DNA from: Saprospiraceae bacterium | GTDB taxonomy: Bacteria; Bacteroidota; Bacteroidia; Chitinophagales; Saprospiraceae | Reading direction: 5' to 3' | Length of the DNA stretch: 6,316 bases | NCBI GenBank assembly: GCA_013002625.1 | Contig: JABDJE010000006.1 | Span: 1-6,316 of the forward strand | Part shown: piece by piece, positions 5,181-6,316 of the stretch | Numbering within the stretch: the stretch's first letter is position 1 | How the letters are laid out: each line of letters starts with the position of its first letter | The notes under the pieces: model-generated | Database searches by the model: none | Told to the model about the DNA's origin: nothing | What the model saw: the letters and a program-made list of their open reading frames with translations, nothing else | Made by a program: the position numbers and the translations under genes

Positions 5181-6316
5181 CTGTTGGAATAGCTTTTCAT
5201 AGCTCGATACAGCGTCGAGAAAATAAATGACTTTCAGAGTAATCGTATTTCGCTGATCCTCATCGAAGACTGATCCAAGATTTCTGAAGTATGAACGTTC
5301 AATGTTTTGCTCATCCCGTTGGAGCTCGTTTTTATAGACAATATTCAGGAAACTGCCCGGTCCAAATTGCCAGGTGAATATCAGATCTGTATTGAATGCA
5401 TTGAAATTAAAATCTGCATTGCCGGTAAATGTATCATCGGGTATGATGTAGCCATCTTCATCCAAGTCCCCATAATAGTCATATAATCCATAAGACCAGT
5501 AGTGCCTTATACGCAATGTCAAAGCAAGGTTGTTTTTGAATAAGTATTTGCCTTGAAGAATGTTGGTCAGTGTTCTTACATCCCGCACACCGTATTTCGG
5601 TTGACCATCAAAGAAACCAGCAAAACCAGCACCATTGAGAAAGCTGGAGTAATTCAATGAAGGACGTAAAGTCAGTTTGTCATTAACCCTAATGATGGGC
5701 TCCAGTTCCATTTCAAAATAATGGTTAACTACATAATCGGTGAAATAGCCTTCACCATAACCTATACTGCCATCGAACGCGAAAGGCTTTCTGTAATCGG
5801 TGGAGATGCCTATGCCATTGTAATAGAACTCAGGAATAATAAATTTCTGGCCTGGTACACGCGATTCAAAAAGGTCGATACCATCCCCTATCTGAGAACT
5901 CATATTCAGGAATATGGCTGTAAAAGACGGAAACATATAAAAGAAACGCCCTCTGTAACGTTTTCTCAATAGTTCACCGGTCGTATAGTCCTGCTCCAGA
6001 CTAAATGTCAATGAATTCCTGCTGCGGTTAAATATTGAGAATGGATTGTATTTATTGTATTCGATACGCAATTCATGATTTCTGATATTGGTCGTAAAAT
6101 TTACGCCTAGGTCATTAGGGTCAAAACCTGGTGATTTGTTTTCGCTGGATAGCGCAAACTTGAAGTTACCCTTGATTTTTGATATAGATAAGGCGTAGCT
6201 CAAGCCATCATTTTCATTAACGGCAAACAAATTTTCCAATAAATTAGTATCCCGCTGCGTAACTTTTAAATCACCTTCAAATGAGAATGCTGAATTTTTA
6301 GTAACAAGGGTAAATC
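5178..6316 (-). CDS. DUF5916 outer-membrane beta-barrel protein (CBM9-like family), C-terminal part; N-terminus outside window
   Basis: The frame stays open to the right edge, giving 378 complete codons of the C-terminal part. The TTG at 6239 that could be read as a start is internal, because the upstream codons continue the same protein in frame. The visible part matches the C-terminal barrel of DUF5916 proteins, whose N-terminal CBM9-like domain would lie beyond the window. Recognisable pieces, numbered from the first full codon at 6314, are SPGFDPNDLGVNFT (61-74), STDYRKPFAF (171-180), RTLTNILQGKYLF (247-259), LRIRHYWSYGLYDYY (267-281), NFNAFNTDLIFTWQFGPGS (303-321) and the closing RNTITLKVIYFLD (355-367). 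Many segments alternate polar and aromatic residues as barrel strands do. Full family members are usually around 700-900 residues. The biochemical role of the family is not established; carbohydrate or peptide handling at the outer membrane is only a guess. An EF-hand-like loop occurs at 283-294. Confidence 0.88.
   Translation of the reverse strand, partial: FTLVTKNSAFSFEGDLKVTQRDTNLLENLFAVNENDGLSYALSISKIKGNFKFALSSENKSPGFDPNDLGVNFTTNIRNHELRIEYNKYNPFSIFNRSRNSLTFSLEQDYTTGELLRKRYRGRFFYMFPSFTAIFLNMSSQIGDGIDLFESRVPGQKFIIPEFYYNGIGISTDYRKPFAFDGSIGYGEGYFTDYVVNHYFEMELEPIIRVNDKLTLRPSLNYSSFLNGAGFAGFFDGQPKYGVRDVRTLTNILQGKYLFKNNLALTLRIRHYWSYGLYDYYGDLDEDGYIIPDDTFTGNADFNFNAFNTDLIFTWQFGPGSFLNIVYKNELQRDEQNIERSYFRNLGSVFDEDQRNTITLKVIYFLDAVSSYEKLFQQ

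Noticed and set aside
5721..5972. Plus-strand open frame of 83 codons antisense to the DUF5916 gene
   Set aside because: Shadow of the minus-strand coding sequence, with no promoter, ribosome site or domain.
6237..6239. TTG as the start codon of the minus-strand gene
   Set aside because: The frame continues upstream to the window edge without a stop, and the family always has a long N-terminal part before this region.

Overview
The window looks like a chromosomal stretch from a member of the Bacteroidota, perhaps a Saprospiria- or Flavobacteriia-like marine or environmental lineage. The clade call rests on several signs: a type IX secretion (T9SS) sorting tail on a large secreted protein, a DUF5916-type outer-membrane barrel protein, a near-absence of Shine-Dalgarno sequences, an exact Bacteroidota-type promoter (TTTG, 21 nt, TAnnTTTG) upstream of a tRNA gene, and moderate-to-low GC. 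The species cannot be read from the sequence.

Layout. Positions 1-825 (minus) hold the N-terminal 275 residues of a lipoprotein-type isoaspartyl peptidase / plant-type asparaginase, running off the left edge. After a 45-bp divergent gap comes a tight two-gene unit on the plus strand: miaA (871-1773, tRNA A37 prenyltransferase) and, 2 nt later, a YdiI/MenI-type hotdog thioesterase (1776-2201). Positions 2278-4662 encode a 794-residue secreted modular protein: signal peptide, LVIVD/choice-of-anchor-B beta-propeller that I count as seven blades, two carboxypeptidase-regulatory-like beta-sandwich modules, a jelly-roll-like domain and a C-terminal T9SS sorting domain. Positions 4693-4890 form a complete tRNA-Glu(UUC) transcription unit: promoter, 5' leader hairpin, tRNA and intrinsic terminator. 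Positions 4913-4995 carry a compact cluster of 25-bp tandem repeats bounded by inverted arms, followed by about 165 bp with nothing recognisable. Positions 5178-6316 (minus) encode the C-terminal part of a DUF5916 outer-membrane barrel protein, cut by the right edge.

How the genes relate. The window mixes housekeeping genes (miaA, tRNA-Glu, probable menI for menaquinone synthesis) with cell-envelope and secreted proteins (lipoprotein peptidase, T9SS cargo, outer-membrane barrel). Apart from the miaA-thioesterase pair there is no sign that the genes form one pathway. I see no mobile element, CRISPR array or defence system. The least explained items are the repeat cluster behind the tRNA terminator, the terminator-like hairpin at the start of the tRNA transcript, the histidines recurring at equivalent places in the propeller blades, and an EF-hand-like loop in the DUF5916 barrel.
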